DNA of 55,501 bases from Spirogloea muscicola (lineage: Eukaryota; Streptophyta; Zygnematophyceae; Spirogloeales; Spirogloeaceae). Shown here piece after piece: positions 24,073 to 34,700 of this stretch. The notes beneath the pieces are model-generated. The model was not told the DNA's origin. It saw only the letters and a program-made list of their open reading frames with translations, and searched no databases. The stretch covers positions 217,727-273,227 of the forward strand of contig WELB01000106.1 in NCBI GenBank assembly GCA_009602725.1, written 5' to 3'. Made by a program: the position numbers and the translations under genes. Each line of letters opens with the position of its first letter. The first letter of the stretch is position 1.

Positions 24073-24351
24073 TGTTGAAAGGAGATGCCAAAACGTCAGA
24101 TTCTTGCATGGTCACATTTGGCCTAGCGGTACCTAGCGGTCACACTGGCCTATCTGGGCCGGCCGCGACCCTTTTGTATCGACCGGCTGCGATCCCAATC
24201 TGAGATTGCACGCCATCCTGCCGCTGCAACGCGCCGCCGCCACCGCTGCCGCCGCTGTCGAGCGCTGAGGCTGGTCTCCCCGTCGCTCTTGTCGCACAGC
24301 CTTCCTCGCGATCCACATGGCCAGCCGAGGCCAAGATGTCGTCATTCAAGA
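24073..24351 (+). repeat. Left LTR of the Copia element
   Basis: 279 bp, starting TGTTGAAAGGAG and ending TCATTCAAGA, with imperfect terminal inverted repeats (TGTTGAA/TTCAAGA) instead of the usual TG...CA. It differs from the right LTR at three sites. It contains the first in-frame ATG of the gag frame (24,317). Confidence 0.93.
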
Positions 24352-24363
24352 TGGTATCAGAGG
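24352..24363 (+). promoter_or_regulatory. Primer-binding site, initiator tRNA-Met type
   Basis: TGGTATCAGAGG lies directly after the left LTR. Its first 11 bases match the TGGTATCAGAG(C) complement of the 3' end of plant initiator tRNA-Met used by many Copia elements. Confidence 0.88.
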
Positions 24364-24984
24364 AGGCCTCGAGGGCCTGCGACAGTTCGACTGTACAAAT
24401 TGGCTCATCTGGAAGGACATGGTGGAGCTGGCCATGGACCACCTTGATTTGCTGGCCATCCTACGGGGAACAGAAACAGAGCCGCAGCCGCAGGACGACG
24501 ATGCGGCTGCCTCGGAAGCGCTGGAGAAGTACAGGCGGAGGCAGACGCTCTGCCAGTACCTTCTCAAATGCAGCCTCAACCCCGCGCAGCTGAAGCTGGT
24601 GGTGGGGAAGAAGACGGCTGCAGAGACTTGGGATGTTATTTGCAAGGAGTACAGGAAGACTCCACAGACAAGCATCAGCATTCTTCTGAGAAGCTTCGCC
24701 AACATGACGATGGGACCCACAGAGTCGGTGACCTCGTATGCCCAAAGAATGCGTAGCAAGGCGCAGGAGTTGACTGACGCAGGGCAGGTCATCTTCCCAG
24801 ATATGCTGCTGGCTCACCTGTTCCACAGTATTCCGGCCAGATTCCACCAGACAATGGAGACGCTTCAAACTTACAGACCACCTCTGTCCTTTGATGACTG
24901 CGTAGAGCGGCTGCAGGGTGTTGAGGACCTCCAGAGACAGTGGGACCGTAGAGAGTCCTTGGTAGAAGATAATGCTCTCTATGT

Positions 24985-25010
24985 GCGCAGCGAGCAGCAG
25001 CAGCAGCAGC

Positions 25011-25059
<49 letters not shown>

Positions 25060-25165
25060 GCAGCAGCAGCAGCCCTGGCAGCAGCAGCAGCAGCAGCAGC
25101 AGCCCTGGCAGCAGCAGCAGCAGCAGCCCTGGCAGCAACAGCAGCAGCAGTGGCAGCAGCAGCCA
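24985..25165 (+). repeat. (CAG)n tract in gag
   Basis: Interrupted CAG repeats with a few CAA, CAT and CCCTGG units, encoding polyglutamine broken by PW dipeptides. It sits between the capsid-like part and the CCHC knuckle. Confidence 0.92.
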
Positions 25166-27515
25166 AGTACACAGAGAGTCCAAAGAAGGCAGGACGTCTG
25201 TAACTACTGCGGCAAGCAAGGGCATTGGGCGAGGGACTGCGTACACAGCAGGAGAAGTAAAAACACACCTCCAGGGTCTCAGACGTACTGTGTGACCACA
25301 CAGGTGACCATGGACAGGAGAGAGTCGCGGCGGTGGGTAATGGACAGTGGCGCAACCATGCATATTACTCACAATAAGGCGTGGGTGAGTGATCTCGTTG
25401 CAGCAGGAGGCCACATCCGTTTTGGCGATGGGTACACCCTCCCTGTACAAGGCAAGGGAAGTGTAGACCTTGTAATGCTGGTTGGGAACAAGAAGGTAGA
25501 GCGGCGGCTACAAGAGGTGCTCTTTGTGCCAGACATGGCTGTCAATCTCTTCTCGCTGAAGCGGGTGACAAGGCTAGGCAACATGGTGGAAGTTTTTGAT
25601 GAAATTCTATTTGTCAACGACCGCATGACAGGCGAAATTGGGGCGATTGGTGTGGAAGAAGACGATCTGTGGATTCTTCAACGTGAGGACCTATCGCCTC
25701 CCGCCCAAGAGACGAGTTGGGCACAAGCGTTATCGCCTCCACCCCTGAGATGCGAGGGGACCACTGAGGTGACCACGTTCCACAAACCAAGGGATGGGTC
25801 TATGATTGGTTCTGCTGCGCCTAAGCCGAATCTCAGCCTTCTTGATTCTCAGATTCAACTTGTCGGGGAGCGCGTCCTTCAACATGAGGACCTATCGCCT
25901 CCCGCCCGAGAGACGAGTCGGGCACAAGCGCTATCGACTCTACCCCTGAGATGCGAGGGGACCCCCCAGGTGACCACGCTCCACAAATCCCGAAGGGGCA
26001 TGCATCCGGTGAATGTATCTGCATTCACTGTTCGCGACACATCTCCAACAGTGGTAGAGGAGCACAGGGAGAATAGCCTGATGAGATGGCACAGGAGGCT
26101 GGGACATCTCCATGAACAAGGCCTGAAGCCGTTGAAAGGGAAGGGACTTGTGACAGGAATGAACTTTCAGGATGGCGAGAAACTGGGCGTCTGTAATGGG
26201 TGTCTGCTAGGGAAGCAACACCGCTTGCCTTTTCCCCAGTCTGACAATAGGGCTAAACACAAACTCCATGTCATCCACAGTGATGTGTGGGGGCCTGCGC
26301 CAGTGGAGGGGGTAAATGGGGAGAGGTACTTCGTCAGCTTCACCGACGACTTTACAAAGAAGGTGTGGGTGTACCTGCTGCACACCAAGGCGGCGGTCCT
26401 GGACGCATTTCAACGGTTCCGCCCAATGGTAGAACGAGAAGCAGAGAGCAGAGTTGGCGTGCTTCGAAGTGACAATGGCGGAGAGCACCTTTCGCGGCGC
26501 TTCATGCAAGAGTTGGAGGGCAGGGGTATTGTACATCAGCTAACAACGCCGTACACTCCCGAGCAAAATGGAGTTGCCGAGCGTCTCAACAGAACGCTCT
26601 TGGAGAAGGTGCGTACAATGTGTCTGACCATGGAGGTGCCAGAGTAGTGGTGGCCGTACGCTCTGGAGGCGGCAGTGTACATGCACAACCGCTGTACCAC
26701 GACAGGTGTCGCTGGGGTGACGGCAGAGGAGGCTTGGTCGGGGGTGAAGCCGGACGTCAGTGAGATGAGAGAATTTGGCTGTGTTGCCTATGCCCACATC
26801 CCCGCGGAGCTGCGCAACAAGCTCGAGGCGAAGAGTGTCAAGTGTACCTTCCTTGGCTGGGGGCGTCAGCAAAAGGGGTATAAGCTTTGGAACCCTATCC
26901 TACAAAAGGTGATTGTCAGCCGAGATGTAATATCTGTTGAGCAGGAGAAGGGGAGACCTGCTCGAGTCAACGATCCAGACCAGCAGCAGATGTGGGTGGC
27001 TGGTTGGCCTGCAATTGTGCAGCCAATGTTCTCTAACGCGACGATGGGAGTTCAGCAGCCAGTCCAGCAGCAAGAGGTGATGGAGGTGCCAGCAACGGTG
27101 GGAGTTCAGGAGCCAGTCCAGCAGCAAGAGGTGATGGAGGTGCCAGTAACGGTGGGAGTTCAGCAGCCAGTCGGAGTTCAGCAGCCAGTCCAGCAGCAAG
27201 AAGTGATGGATGTGCCAGCCACGGTGGGAGTTCAGGAGCCAGTCCAGCAGCAAGAAGTGATAGAGGTGCCAGAGGACCAAGAAGTGGTGGACGAGGTGCA
27301 AGACACGGTAGGAGGAATGCAGAGTCCGGTGACGGAGCCTCAGCAGCCAGAACTCTTGGAAGAAGAGTCACAGACGATGGAAGGACCCAGGAGATCAGCT
27401 AGGATAGGTGGAAAGGCTGCAGTCTTTCCGGGTCTGTATGCAGCGGTAGACGAGCCTCAGGAGCCTCGCACGCTTGCGGAGGCAAGGGCAAGTTCTGAAG
27501 CGGCACAATGGGAGA

Positions 27516-27553
27516 AAGCTGCCATTGAGAAATGCTGTCTTTACGTCCATCTG
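27516..27553. repeat. Left arm of a 38-bp inverted repeat
   Basis: The 38 bases starting AAGCTGCCATTGAGAAATGC are the exact reverse complement of 29,354-29,391. They encode part of the RT start ([12 protein letters not shown]) on the minus strand here and on the plus strand at the right arm. They bound the inverted segment. Confidence 0.95.
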
Positions 27554-29353
27554 GTGTATATGGTAGTCTTCCGCTGCTCCTATGGCCAACAGAGTTCTGA
27601 TTGTTGCAAACTTGGCTACTGGGGCAAAAGTCTCGTCATAGTCCAGACCCGCTATCTGGCTGTACCCTTTCGCCACTAGTCTTGCCTTGTATTTTCAACA
27701 TTCCCTTGCGCGTCACGCTTAACCTTCAGCACCCACTTACAGCCCACCACCTTTCTTCCCTTCGGTAACTGAATTAACTCCCATGTCTCATTTTTCTCTA
27801 TCGACTGTATTTCATCACTAGCAGCCTTCTCCCATTGTGCCGCTTCAGAACTTGCCCTTGCCTCCGCAAGCGTGCGGGGCTCCTGAGGCTCGTCTACCGC
27901 TGCATACAGACTCTGAAAGACTGCAGCCTTTCCACCTATCCTAGCTGATCTCCTGGGTCCTTCCATCGTCTGTGACTCTTCTTCCAAGAGTTCTGGCTGC
28001 TGAGGCTCCGTCACCGGACTCTGCATTTCTCCTACCGTGTCTTGCACCTCGTCCACCACTTCTTGGTCCTCTGGCACCTCTATCACTTCTTGCTGCTGGA
28101 CTGGCTCCTGAACTCCCACCGTGGCTGGCACGTCCATCACTTCTTGCTGCTGGACTGGCTGCTGAACTCCGACTGGCTGCTCAACTCCCACCGTTACTGG
28201 CACCTCCATCACCTCTTGCTGCTGGACTGGCTGGACTGGCTGCTGAACTCCACTGTTGCTGGCACCTCCATCACCTCTTGCTGCTGGACTGGCTGGACTG
28301 GCTGCTGAACTCCCATCGTCGCGTTAGAGAACATTGGCTGCACAATTGCAGGCCAACCAGCTACCCACATCTGCTGCTGGTCTGGATCGTTGACTCGAGC
28401 AGGTCTCCCCTTCTCCTGCTCAACAAATATTACATCTCGGCTGACAATCACCTTTTGTAGGATAGGGTTCCAAAGCTTATACCCCTTTTGCTGACGCCCC
28501 CAGCCAAGGAAGGTACACTTGACACTCTTCGCCTCGAGCTTGTTGCGCAGCTCCGCGGGGATGTGGGCATAGGCAACACAGCCAAATTCTCTCATCTCAC
28601 TGACGTCCGGCTTCACCCCCGACCAAGCCTCCTCTGCCGTCACCCCAGCGACACCTGTTGTGGTACAGCGGTTGTGCATGTACACTGCCGCCTCCAGAGC
28701 GTACGGCCACCACTGCTCTGGCACCTCCATGGTCAGACACATTGTACGCACCTTCTCCAAGAGCGTTCTGTTGAGACGCTCGGCAACTCCATTTTGCTCG
28801 GGAGTGTACGGCGTTGTTAGCTGATGTACAATACCCCTGCTCTCCAACTCTTGCATGAAGCGCCGCGAAAGGTACTCTCCGCCATTGTCACTTCGAAGCA
28901 CGCCAACTCTGCTCTCCGCTTCTCGCTCTACCATTGGGCGAAACCTTTGAAATGCGTCCAGGACCGCCGCCTTGGTGTGCAGCAGGTACACCCACACCTT
29001 CTTTGTAAAGTCGTCGGTGAAGCTGACGAAGTACCTCTCCCCATTTACCCCCTCCACTGGCGCAGGCCCCCACACATCACTGTGGATGACATGGAGTTTG
29101 TGTTTAGCCCTATTGTCAGACTGGGGAGGAGGCAAGCGGTGTTGCTTCCCTAGCAGACACCCATGACAGACGCCCAGTTTCTCGCCATCCTGAAAGTTCA
29201 TTCCTGTCACAAGTCCCTTCCCTTTCAACTTCTTCAGGCCTTGTTCATGGAGATGTCCCAGCCTCCTGTGCCATCTCATCAGGCTATTCTCCCTGTGCTC
29301 CTCTACCACTGTTGGAGATGTGTCGCGAACAGTGAATGCAGATACATTCACTG
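27554..29353 (-). mobile_element. Inverted duplicated segment inside the Copia element
   Basis: In the minus orientation this 1.8-kb piece carries, from 29,343 downward, a second copy of the integrase region ([61 protein letters not shown]). The linker and the start of the RT follow ([33 protein letters not shown]). It overlaps the plus-strand region from about 26,010 to 27,520 with a few per cent divergence at protein level. It also supplies about 300 bases of RT start absent from the plus-strand parts. The result is an inversion with a duplication of the integrase. Confidence 0.9.
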
Positions 29354-30757
29354 CAGATGGACGTAAAGACAGCATTTCTCAATGGCAGCTTGCATGAAGA
29401 AGTGTACATGGAACAACCCGAGGGGTACAGATCGACAGCGTTTCCCAATCACGTATGCAAGCTGAAGAAGAGTTTGTATGGATTGAAACAAGCGCCGAGA
29501 GCTTGGAACACGCGACTCGATGCAGCATTGCAGGACTCGGGATTCAAGAGAAGCAACAACGATGAAAGCCTGTACATGCTACCCGGTGGTCAGGGGCAAG
29601 AGGTCATTGTGTCGGTGTATGTGGACGACCTTCTGCTGCTCAGCAAGTCCATGACAAGGCTGCAGGAGGTGAAGGAAATGCTGTCAAGAGAGTTTGAGAT
29701 GAAGGATATGGGGGAGGTTGCTTACCTGTTGGGGTTTCAAGTGACCAGGGACAGGCAGCAGAGGAAGTTGTGGTTGGGGCAGCAGCAGTACCTCAAGGGA
29801 GTGCTCCAAAGATTCCACATGGAGGACTGCAGGCCGGTCTCTACGCCTCTGGAAGTATAGTTCAAATTCACCAAAGAAGACAACCCCCAGAGTCAGCGAG
29901 AGAAAAACCTCATGCAGGGAGTGCCGTACAGAGAAGCAGTAGGCTGCATCATGTATGCAGCCATGGGCACCAGGCCTGACTTGGCGCTGGCCGTCCCCAA
30001 GCTAGCTTAGCATCAGCAGAATCCTGGCCCAAAGCACTGGGAGGCAGTCAAACGCCTTCTGCGCTATGTCCAGCATTCATTGGACTGGTGCTTGGAGTAC
30101 TCGGCGCAGGAGGCCGTCGTTCTTGCCTCCATCGTGGCCGCCAACAACCAGGCCCCTCTGTCACAGTCTCAGGCAACTGTTGATAAGGGCCTGCGCAGGT
30201 CGTCTTCGTTCTCTGGATCATGCTCTGCTGCGTCCCTGGAGGGTAGCAAATTGCATATCGAACAAACATTCAGCACGCATGCATTTGTGGATGCCGATCT
30301 TGCAGGAGAGGAGAAGTGTCGATCGACGTCGGGATACGTGTTCGTTCTGGCAGGAGGAGCCATCTCATGGATGTCAAAATTGCAACCAGTAGTAGCGACA
30401 TCTACCTGCGAAGCGGAGTACACTGCCGCATTCAGCGCAGCCTGTGAAGCCGTGTGGGTGAGAAGACTGCTAGCAGAGCTTCTGCAAGCACAGGTCAATC
30501 CTACCACAATCTACACTGACAGCACTAGCAGTGTGGCGCTCATTCGCAATCCAGTCCATCATGCCCGCACAAAACACTTTGATATCAAATTGCACAAGGT
30601 GCGTGAGCTAGTAGATGATGGTGTGGTGCAGTTCAAGCTCTGCGCCGACCCAGAAATGGTAGCAAACTGCTTGACGAAGGCAGTGTCGCGTGACAAGCAC
30701 ATGTTCTGTGTCAGAGGCATGGGGCTAGTTCAGTCCTCAAATACCCAAAAGGGGTGA
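29336..30757 (+). pseudogene. Copia reverse transcriptase - RNase H frame, interrupted
   Basis: Continues in the same frame as gag. RT motifs are [33 protein letters not shown], the catalytic YVDDLLL (about 29,620) and [16 protein letters not shown] codons at 29,858-29,860 and 30,008-30,010 break the frame between RT and RNase H. The second is in KLA-stop-HQQNPG, where family members usually have Gln. RNase H follows with FVDADLAGEEKCRSTSGY, STCEAEYTAA and YTDSTSSVALI, ending in TGA at 30,755-30,757. Confidence 0.9.
29354..29391. repeat. Right arm of a 38-bp inverted repeat
   Basis: Exact reverse complement of 27,516-27,553. From this point the plus-strand RT frame resumes ([20 protein letters not shown]). 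Confidence 0.95.
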
Positions 30758-30920
30758 ACACAGTGTATGTGAAGTGCCTGAGATGGAGGGTAAGAATCCC
30801 CCTCTCATGGCCATGTCTCTCTTGTGGGTTCGCATGTGTGTGGATGAGCTTGCATGCTTCAGTACTCACAACATCAGAGCTGCCTTAAGAGTAGTCATAT
30901 CGCTGCAGAATCTGACATTT

Positions 30921-30932
30921 GGCAGGTGGGAG
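30921..30932 (+). promoter_or_regulatory. Polypurine tract of the Copia element
   Basis: GGCAGGTGGGAG lies immediately before the right LTR, where plus-strand DNA synthesis is primed. It is mostly purine, with one C and one T. Confidence 0.6.
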
Positions 30933-31211
30933 TGTTGAAAGGAGATGCCAAAACGTCAGATTCTTGCATGGACACATTTGGCCTAGCGGTACCTAGCGGT
31001 CACACTGGCCTATCTGGGCCGGCCGCGACCCTTCTGTATCGACCGGCTGGGATCCCAATCTGAGATTGCACGCCATCCTGCCGCTGCAACGCGCCGCCGC
31101 CACCGCTGCCGCCGCTGTCGAGCGCTGAGGCTGGTCTCCCCGTCGCTCTTGTCGCACAGCCTTCCTCGCGATCCACATGGCCAGCCGAGGCCAAGATGTC
31201 GTCATTCAAGA
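30933..31211 (+). repeat. Right LTR of the Copia element
   Basis: 279 bp, same ends as the left LTR, three mismatches by eye. Followed by the target duplicate CCTCC at 31,212-31,216. Confidence 0.93.
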
Positions 31212-31706
31212 CCTCCGGCCTCTGGGGCCTTCCGGGAGCGGGATGGGGGACCTAGGTTTCGGGCACGGATTTGATCACGGGTCGCCGCCGTCGCCGTCAG
31301 ACGGCGCCGTGGGCGGGGCCCGACGGCCGCCCAGGGCGAGATCTTCCCCCGGCCGCCAGTGCGCGCGCCGCTGGGGAAGATCTCCAGCCCCCGCGGCTGC
31401 TCACATGGGCGATACTGCGCACCCAGTGCCCACTAACGTCGCTGTGTGCTTTTAGCCTTCGACTGGCCCCTTCGAGATTTTGTTCATATTACCGTCTGAG
31501 CTGACCAATCACGGCCTTCGCCCTCTGCCGGAACAGTCTTTCCCTCCCCTGGTCTCATCCCCCCGTCCCCGCCGCAGCCCGCTGCGCCGCACGTCCCGCC
31601 GCCNGCCCTGGCCGCCGGCGCCGCCTTCGGCGCTGGCGCCACCGGCGCCTCGTGCGGCGTATCCTGCAGCGGTCGCGGCGCCGCCGTCCGCTCTCCTCCG
31701 CCTGCC
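31212..31706. promoter_or_regulatory. GC-rich 5' flank of the MSL gene
   Basis: GC-rich sequence between the Copia element and the putative first MSL exon. A short match to the GGGCTGGCC dispersed repeat family occurs near 31,497-31,535 (GACCAATCACGGCCTTCGCC). One undetermined base at 31,604. It should contain the MSL promoter and 5' UTR. Confidence 0.4.
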
Positions 31707-34700
31707 GTGGCTCGTCTGCCGAGCTTGGCGCCGGGCGCCAACGCCAAGCGCTGCTCCCCTGGCAACGACTCGCAGCACCTCCCAGCTGCTCCTCCCCGCG
31801 CTGCTGCAGCGAGGACACTGAGAAGTCCTGCCGGGGAAGAGAAAGCAGGACGAGGAGTCAGGGCAGTGACGGGGCTGGCAGTGGCAGGCACTGCGCCGCT
31901 CAATGGCTCTCCCACAGCTTCCTCGCCAGCGCCCCGGCACAGCACGGCATGTGCGGCGAGCGGCACCTGCAGACCGGAGGAGCGCCGAGCAGCCGGCTCA
32001 GGGCCATCCCTGTCCGCAGCTGCCAACGGCAGAGTGGCCGGATCTCACACTCGGTCCAGGGCCACCAGCAACGGAGCTGCTGTCAGTACGTCTCAGAGGG
32101 TCTTCGTAGACGATCACAGCAACTCAGGTGTGGCAGAATCCACCACCATTCAGCTGCATGTTGACCAGCCAATCCACTCAGTTGCCTGAGTTTGGCTTCC
32201 TACAAAGCCTGTCCTTGGCCTGCATGCTAGCTTGTGAGGCCCCAACACAAATCTGACACGGAATCAAGTAGCACCTCTGATGTCCATGTTCGAAAGTCCT
32301 GGTTCACAGTCACACAAAGTAGAGGGCCCTACTGGACCTTCACTACTCCTGAAGCGAAGTGGGAGTCGAAGAAAAGGGCGAGCAAAGGGCAAGCTGAGCA
32401 ATTTTTTTCGACTTCAAGTTTGACGAAGCTTATTTGTGCATTCTGGTCGTGTGTCTGGTAATGTACAGCTTCACCCAGTGAGGGCGCTGTCAATGGTCGC
32501 TCAGGCAACATGGGTGATCCGTCTGCAGCTTCGGAGCCTGCCAGCAAGTACTGGGAAGGTACTCACGCAACTTCTCTCAAGAGGTCCTGACTCCATAACC
32601 TGCCAGCTCAAACAGATGAAGAGCATTGCAAATGCACTCGGCCAGCTAAGCCACAGCCCCTCGAGCTGCTGCTCATAGACTGGGTGAGACTCACTCATAC
32701 GCAGTACCTGCTGCAGGGGCAGAACAATCAATGTCCAGAGGGCCCTTGGGAGCCACTGCAGCTTGGGAGGAGGGTGACTCAGGTGAGCACCTACTTGCAT
32801 GAAGTAGTCAGAGCGAATTATATCTTTGTTGCTAGAGAGATTCTGTCCCGTTCTGTATCTTGATCTGTTTGTGCATTTACCAGCTGTCCTCTTCTATGGC
32901 GTCTTGCAAGACTGGCACCAAGTTGCCCTCTTCTGCATGTTACAGCTCTAGGTACTGGAGTGGTTGTTGGTGAGGAAGACTGGGAAGGAGAGGAGGATGC
33001 GAGTGAAGAGCCGCTGGGCTTCCATCCGCTGAAGGACATTGACTACGAGAGAATCGCAAGGAAGAACGTTAGGAGAGTTGCTGCTGCATTCGTCGCCAGC
33101 AGACGCTTTGCGAAGCGAGCTGGAGGTGCCATTGGTGACAGTCTGGCAGCTGCCAAATCAACCGCTCGGAAAGCCTGGGGCGGTCCAGAACTTGCGCCAG
33201 GTCAGTGACCTGTCATACTCAGCGGCCAAATATGTGAAGATTGGGAATATACACAATTGGCTAGGGAAGGTGGGAGGTGGACGCCCAAGTCAATCCCCAA
33301 GCCTCAGAGCTGTGCTACAGAAATAGTACAATCCTGACTGATTCAGCTTCCCGCTGACTGTTGATATATAATGCAAAGCCAGATTTGCAGTAGTCACCAG
33401 CATTGGCTCTGTTTCTTCAAGAGTAGCTATCCTTTCTTACGTCAGTATGTAAACTTGGCTTAATCTCTTATGCCAGTTTATTAACCTGGCTTCATCTCTG
33501 CATCTCAGTGCCACTGCATGAAATGACTCTGAGACTTGTGTTTGTCCATGAGCAATGAGAGTTGTGGCCTCACTGAATTGTGTACACTTTGGGCAATATA
33601 CTCATCTAGGTGTTTGCAAATCTCAGGTTACTGAAACAAGCAACATCTAGCTAGGCCAGCTGGCAGCTTCTTGATGAGCAGGAGAGCAGAAAGTGGTCAG
33701 CATTTGCAGTAACAGTTGTTCAAGGTCTTGCTTATTTCTGCAGGTCCAGAAAGGGACGCTTTTGTCAAGGCTGTGGCAGACGCTGGGAAAAGATTGGACG
33801 AGGTCCACAGCAGGTTCTGCACACATCTCTTTCGCAAGCTCAGCTTGTGTACAGCATGTCAAAAACCTACACCTAAAGTCAGGTCCTACTCAGCATCGAA
33901 ATGGGCAACCTTACTTAGCTACTAAAGGTTGCTAACCACTTGTCCTTTCTGGCTATTATGTGTGCAGTGGCACACAGGCTGCCACCACTACAGTAGAAGC
34001 GTGTGAAAGTGAAGCGGAGGGCGATGTTGAGGATGGAATCGATGACCCGTGGGATATAGTCAAGCGGTGGTGGAGCAACCCTGCATTTGTGCGATGTCGC
34101 GTGTCACTATCTATGGCCAACCTCACCATGGCAATCCCTACATTTGTGGGACGGGTTCTGCCACTTTTGCAGACTGTAAGTCCATGTCTGCTGGGACTCA
34201 TGCAGCCTCCTTAGCTCTTTGAATTAGAGAGGACTTTTATAGTTGTCCACTTTGCTGAAGCAATTCAGCTAAGCAGTCCATGGATCTCCAGAGCAGCTAT
34301 TTGCTTGCATAGATTCCTGATGATCGTCCATTCGTGCCAGCAGAGCTTTCAGTTTCCTTTGAAGGAGATCTCTCTTCCAATTCTTGCTCCGCTGCTCTTT
34401 GGTGGTGGCATCGTATTTAAGAGCGTCATATCGAATCTGGGATATGTCCTACCTAGGCTAGCGTAAGAAACAAGTCCACCTGCTCTTGTACAGACTACAG
34501 TAGATATGTGCAAGATAGCCGGCCATCTGTGTGCTTGACTTTCAAGCATCATCCTGATGCTTCCAGTGTGTAGCTGATGTTGGGACATGTTTATTGCACC
34601 TAGAAGTATGCTTTGGGTGCTTCCTTGATGATGCTATGGACAAGCAGTGACAGTGAGTTAGTAGACAACTGATGGTCCAATCGCCCATACTGCAGGATGG

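Larger units (their letters stand above)
24317..27535 (+). pseudogene. Copia gag-protease-integrase frame, interrupted
   Basis: One frame runs from an ATG inside the LTR through the primer-binding site. Gag includes FDCTNWLIWKDMVELAMDHL, a long polyglutamine stretch (about 24,990-25,165) and a CCHC knuckle (CNYCGKQGHWARDC, about 25,200). The protease has VMDSGATMHI (about 25,340). The pre-integrase zinc region has HRRLGHLHEQGL and CNGCLLGKQH. Integrase residues are seen in HSDVWGPAP, SFTDDFTKKVW and RSDNGGEHLS, followed by TPYTPEQNGVAERLNR. A TAG at 26,645-26,647 interrupts the integrase; the antisense copy has CAG there. The frame then continues through a Val/Gln/Glu-rich linker to about 27,520, where the inverted segment starts. 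Confidence 0.9.
24068..31216 (+). mobile_element. Copia-type LTR retrotransposon, rearranged
   Basis: Complete by its ends. Two LTRs (24,073-24,351 and 30,933-31,211), both 279 bp, are flanked by the 5-bp duplication CCTCC (24,068-24,072 and 31,212-31,216). A primer-binding site follows the left LTR with no spacer, and a purine-rich GGCAGGTGGGAG precedes the right one. The order gag, protease, integrase, RT, RNase H is the Copia order. The plus-strand frame is interrupted by three TAG codons and by an inverted, partly duplicated segment of about 1.8 kb (27,554-29,353). The LTRs differ at three positions, so insertion was recent. This copy cannot encode a full polyprotein and would need proteins supplied by another copy. 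Confidence 0.95.

Noticed and set aside
23373-24203. Large ORFs on both strands upstream of the debranching enzyme
   Set aside because: Arg/Pro/Ala-rich, in GC-rich promoter DNA, without conserved motifs; one runs into the LTR.
24461-25450. Minus-strand ORF of about 330 codons within Copia gag
   Set aside because: It is the antisense reading of the CAG tract (polyleucine) and of the plus-strand gag; no independent support.
26900-27371. Leu/His/Trp-rich minus-strand ORFs, mirrored at 27,972-28,460
   Set aside because: Antisense shadows of the Val-Gln-Gln-Glu linker repeats in the two integrase copies.
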